Part shown: piece after piece, positions 7,613 through 9,315 of the stretch
Layout of the letters: the number at the start of each line of letters is the position of its first letter
Numbering within the stretch: position 1 is the stretch's first letter
Assembly (NCBI GenBank): GCA_023436605.1
Contig: JAEZIQ010000142.1
Span: 1-9,315 of the forward strand
DNA length: 9,315 nucleotides
Direction: 5' to 3'
DNA from: Actinomycetes bacterium
GTDB lineage: Bacteria > Actinomycetota > Thermoleophilia > Solirubrobacterales > 70-9
Translations under genes and position numbers: made by a program
The notes under the pieces: generated by a model
What the model was told of the DNA's origin: nothing
The model's input: only the letters and a program-made list of their open reading frames with translations
Database searches by the model: none

Positions 7613-7618
7613 TACCCT
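7613..7618 (+). promoter_or_regulatory. -10 box of nucS, leaderless type
   Basis: TACCCT ends 7 nt before the GTG at 7626, the same spacing as at ung. No Shine-Dalgarno lies in between. No convincing -35 box is visible. Confidence 0.45.
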
Positions 7619-7625
7619 TCCCGTC

Positions 7626-8315
7626 GTGCGTTTGATCGTTGCCCGCTGCGAGGCCCGGTACACCGGGCGACTGGACACCTTTCTCCCCGAGGCGCTTCGC
7701 CTCGTGATGATCAAATCGGACGGGTCGGTGATGATCCACGCCGACACCGGCGGCTACAAGCCCCAGAACTGGATGACCCCGCCGACCACGATCGAAGAGA
7801 TCGAGGCAGATGGGGACGAGCCGGCCATGATCGTCGTCACCAAACGGGCCGGGGCGACCGAGGACCGGGTCGAGATTCGCATCGCCGAGGTCGTCTCCGA
7901 CGTCACCCATGACATGGGCGAAGCTGCCGCGCTGGAGCGGGACGGGGTCGAGGCTCATCTGCAGGAACTGCTGGCCGATCAGCCGCACTGGTGTGGCGAG
8001 GGCCTCCGGCTGGTCCGCCGCGAATGGGCCACCGACATCGGCCCGGTCGATCTCATGTGCAGGGACACCGAGGACAAATGGGTCGCGGTCGAGATCAAGC
8101 GGGTTGGGACGATCGAGGCGGTCGAGCAGATCACCCGCTACCTCGAGCGGATTCACCGCGAACCGTCGATGGCGGATTGCCGTGGCGTGCTCGCCGCCCA
8201 GTCGATCAAGCCCCAGGCCCGCACCCTGGCCGAGGGTCGCGACATCGCATGCGTCGAAGTCGATCTCGCTGTGCTTCGGGGCGAACGCGAGCCGGACCTC
8301 ACCCTCTTCGCCTAG
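7626..8315 (+). CDS. nucS: Mismatch-specific endonuclease NucS/EndoMS
   Basis: The 229-residue enzyme cuts both strands at mismatched base pairs (in characterised homologues G/T, G/G and T/T) and provides the non-canonical mismatch repair of actinobacteria that lack MutS/MutL. The N-terminal DNA-binding half carries the conserved stretch ADTGGYKPQNWMTPP (about 39-53). The linker ERDGVEAHLQELL leads into the RecB-like nuclease domain. There, Asp142 (TDIGPVD), Glu156 and Lys158 (VAVEIK) have the D-E-x-K spacing known from archaeal NucS, and EQITRYLERI follows. IKPQARTLAEGRDI is the usual late block. The tail ends in DLTLFA, resembling the C-terminal beta-clamp-binding motif of actinobacterial NucS but with one extra alanine. 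The GTG start at 7626 follows a TACCCT box by 7 nt and gives the normal N-terminus MRLIVARCEARY. It lies downstream of ung and overlaps the convergent PLP enzyme gene by three bases. Confidence 0.96.
   Translation: MRLIVARCEARYTGRLDTFLPEALRLVMIKSDGSVMIHADTGGYKPQNWMTPPTTIEEIEADGDEPAMIVVTKRAGATEDRVEIRIAEVVSDVTHDMGEAAALERDGVEAHLQELLADQPHWCGEGLRLVRREWATDIGPVDLMCRDTEDKWVAVEIKRVGTIEAVEQITRYLERIHREPSMADCRGVLAAQSIKPQARTLAEGRDIACVEVDLAVLRGEREPDLTLFA
8312..8315. other. Shared CTAG palindrome giving both convergent stop codons
   Basis: CTAG contains TAG on each strand. nucS stops with TAG at 8313-8315 and the PLP enzyme frame with TAG at 8314-8312, so the tail-to-tail genes overlap and leave no room for a terminator between them. 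Confidence 0.9.
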
Positions 8316-9246
8316 CGCGGTCCGTTCGTATTGATGAAGAGGACGGGCCGGTCTCCCAGCTCGCCTGCTCCAGCTTTGGCGAGCAGTGCGGCCATTGCTT
8401 TTGCCGTGTAGACCGGGTCGAGTTCCAGCCCGTCGGCGCGGGACAGTTCGATCGCCCGTCGGGACTCGGTGGTCGGGGCTCCGTATGTCTGGCCCAGCCA
8501 GTCGATGGTCATCTCGTGCCTGAGGTCGGGCTCGGGGAACTCGGCTCCACGCTTTCTGAGCAGGGCCGCGCTTCTGTCGGCCAGCTTGCCGATTGCCTGG
8601 TCGTCCAGTCTGAGGTGCTCGGTCACGATCACTCCGAGGACTCTGGTCTCGAGCCCGGCCAGGGAGAGCCCCAGGGTGAGACCGGCGGCAGTTCCACCGG
8701 AACCGGTCGGGACCACGATCCAGCCCGGTTCGGGAAGCTCGCCGGCCCGCACCTGATCGGCGATCTCGAAGGCAGTCTCGACATAACCGAGGGAACCCAG
8801 CGGCGAGGAGCCTCCGGAAGGGAGGACGTAGGGCGTTTTCAGCCCGCTGGTGTTGCGGGCGATCAGCCAGGGGGCGAGGGCGATGGTGCGGTTCTTGGTT
8901 CGCGTGAAATGAATTCTTGCGCCCGAGGAGTCGATCCGTTTCAGCTGGGCTTCGACGTGCTCGTCCCGGGGCTGATCGATCAGGGCGAGGGCCGTGTCGA
9001 TGCCCTGCTCCCGGGCGTAGAGGGCGGTGGCCAGTCCCCAGTTGGTCCCCAGGCCGCCGAAGGTGAGGATCGTCTTCTTGCCCTTCCGCTTCCCCTCGGG
9101 CAGCAGCCACTCCAGCTTGCGGATCTTGTTGCCGCCCCAGCCGCCTTCACCGAAGCCGCATTCGTCCTTGAGCCAGATCTCGGTCCCGCACCCGGAGAGC
9201 CCGGACAGGGGCCGGACGGGCGTCGGACCCTAGCCGAGCCGCAGGT

Positions 9247-9304
9247 GGGGGAGGGTCCGGGGCTGGGCCGGCCGCCACTGGGGGAGGGAGGGGATGGGGG
9301 CGGG
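9247..9304 (+). other. Two adjacent G-quadruplex-type G-run clusters
   Basis: G runs at 9247-9251, 9253-9255, 9259-9262 and 9265-9267 form one candidate. A second, tighter one has five runs at 9280-9284, 9286-9288, 9290-9293, 9296-9300 and 9302-9304 with 1-2 nt loops. They lie over the extreme 5' part of the PLP enzyme frame, where the coding strand is C-rich and the translation is proline-rich. Confidence 0.5.
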
Positions 9305-9315
9305 TGTGGCGGTTG

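Larger units (their letters stand above)
8312..9315 (-). pseudogene. PLP-dependent ACC deaminase/D-cysteine desulfhydrase-family enzyme, interrupted by an in-frame TAG; 5' end outside window
   Basis: From 9229 down to the stop at 8314-8312 there are 305 uninterrupted codons. They contain WGGNKIRKLE with the PLP-binding lysine at 9127-9125, the PSGGSSPLGSLGY motif (about 8821-8783), the phosphate-binding loop PTGSGGTAAGL and LDPVYTAKAM with its tyrosine at 8410-8408. These are the hallmarks of fold-type II enzymes that deaminate 1-aminocyclopropane-1-carboxylate or desulfhydrate D-cysteine; the exact substrate is not decided by them. Immediately upstream is TAG (9232-9230). Beyond it the same frame reads LPHLRLG, and after it GPTPVRPL, which together look like the conserved family start (..P...L...PTP...L) with one codon changed to a stop. 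There is no ATG, GTG or TTG in frame from the right edge to 8753. The GTG at 8752 would give a 146-residue protein without the catalytic lysine, so it is not a sensible start. Gene decay, a sequencing error or, less likely, stop readthrough can explain this. Confidence 0.8.

Noticed and set aside
8312..8752. Short independent 146-residue protein starting at GTG 8752
   Set aside because: It is the C-terminal part of the PLP enzyme without the catalytic lysine. Upstream codons in the same frame continue the family motifs, so this start is not credible.
7590..9110. Open minus-strand frame of about 506 codons
   Set aside because: It lies antisense to nucS and out of frame with the PLP enzyme, whose catalytic motifs are in another frame. 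The translation is Arg/Pro-rich with no family features.

Overview
The window is high-GC DNA (roughly two thirds G+C by eye) from a bacterium that is most likely an actinobacterium. The pointers are a NucS/EndoMS mismatch endonuclease gene, a SARP-type regulator with BTAD, ATPase and tetratricopeptide regions, frequent GTG starts, and several genes whose -10 box sits 5 to 7 nt before the start codon, as in leaderless transcripts. A Thermoleophilia/Solirubrobacterales-like source would fit, but that is inference. Nothing in the window proves a mobile element, phage, CRISPR array or RNA gene.

Left part (1-1892). A strong intrinsic terminator at 4-39 ends transcription entering from the left. 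A class I SAM-dependent methyltransferase (58-891, minus) converges on it. Divergent from the methyltransferase, and with its own Shine-Dalgarno, is a conserved hypothetical protein that looks like a double hot-dog/thioesterase-like protein (1101-1892, plus).

Centre (1919-6602). A leaderless-type promoter drives a very large SARP/AAA/TPR regulator (1951-5511, plus). After a hairpin comes a TerC-family integral membrane protein (5601-6602, plus), probably a metal ion exporter.

Right part (6695-9315). A family 1 uracil-DNA glycosylase gene, ung (6708-7385), and nucS (7626-8315) lie in the same direction, each with its own TAnnnT box exactly 7 nt before a GTG start. Together they handle uracil and mismatches in DNA. 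Between them, on the opposite strand, is a short relic of the C-terminus of a berberine-bridge-type FAD oxidase (7409-7528). nucS meets a PLP-dependent enzyme of the ACC deaminase/D-cysteine desulfhydrase family tail to tail, and both genes use one CTAG palindrome for their TAG stops. That PLP enzyme gene is interrupted near its N-terminus by an in-frame TAG (9230-9232) and runs off the right edge through a very G-rich stretch.

Most genes are ordinary housekeeping or accessory genes. I did not find a clearly new multi-gene system. The points most worth checking are the interrupted PLP enzyme, the oxidase relic, the shared start-site architecture and the regulator beside an uncharacterised hot-dog-like protein.
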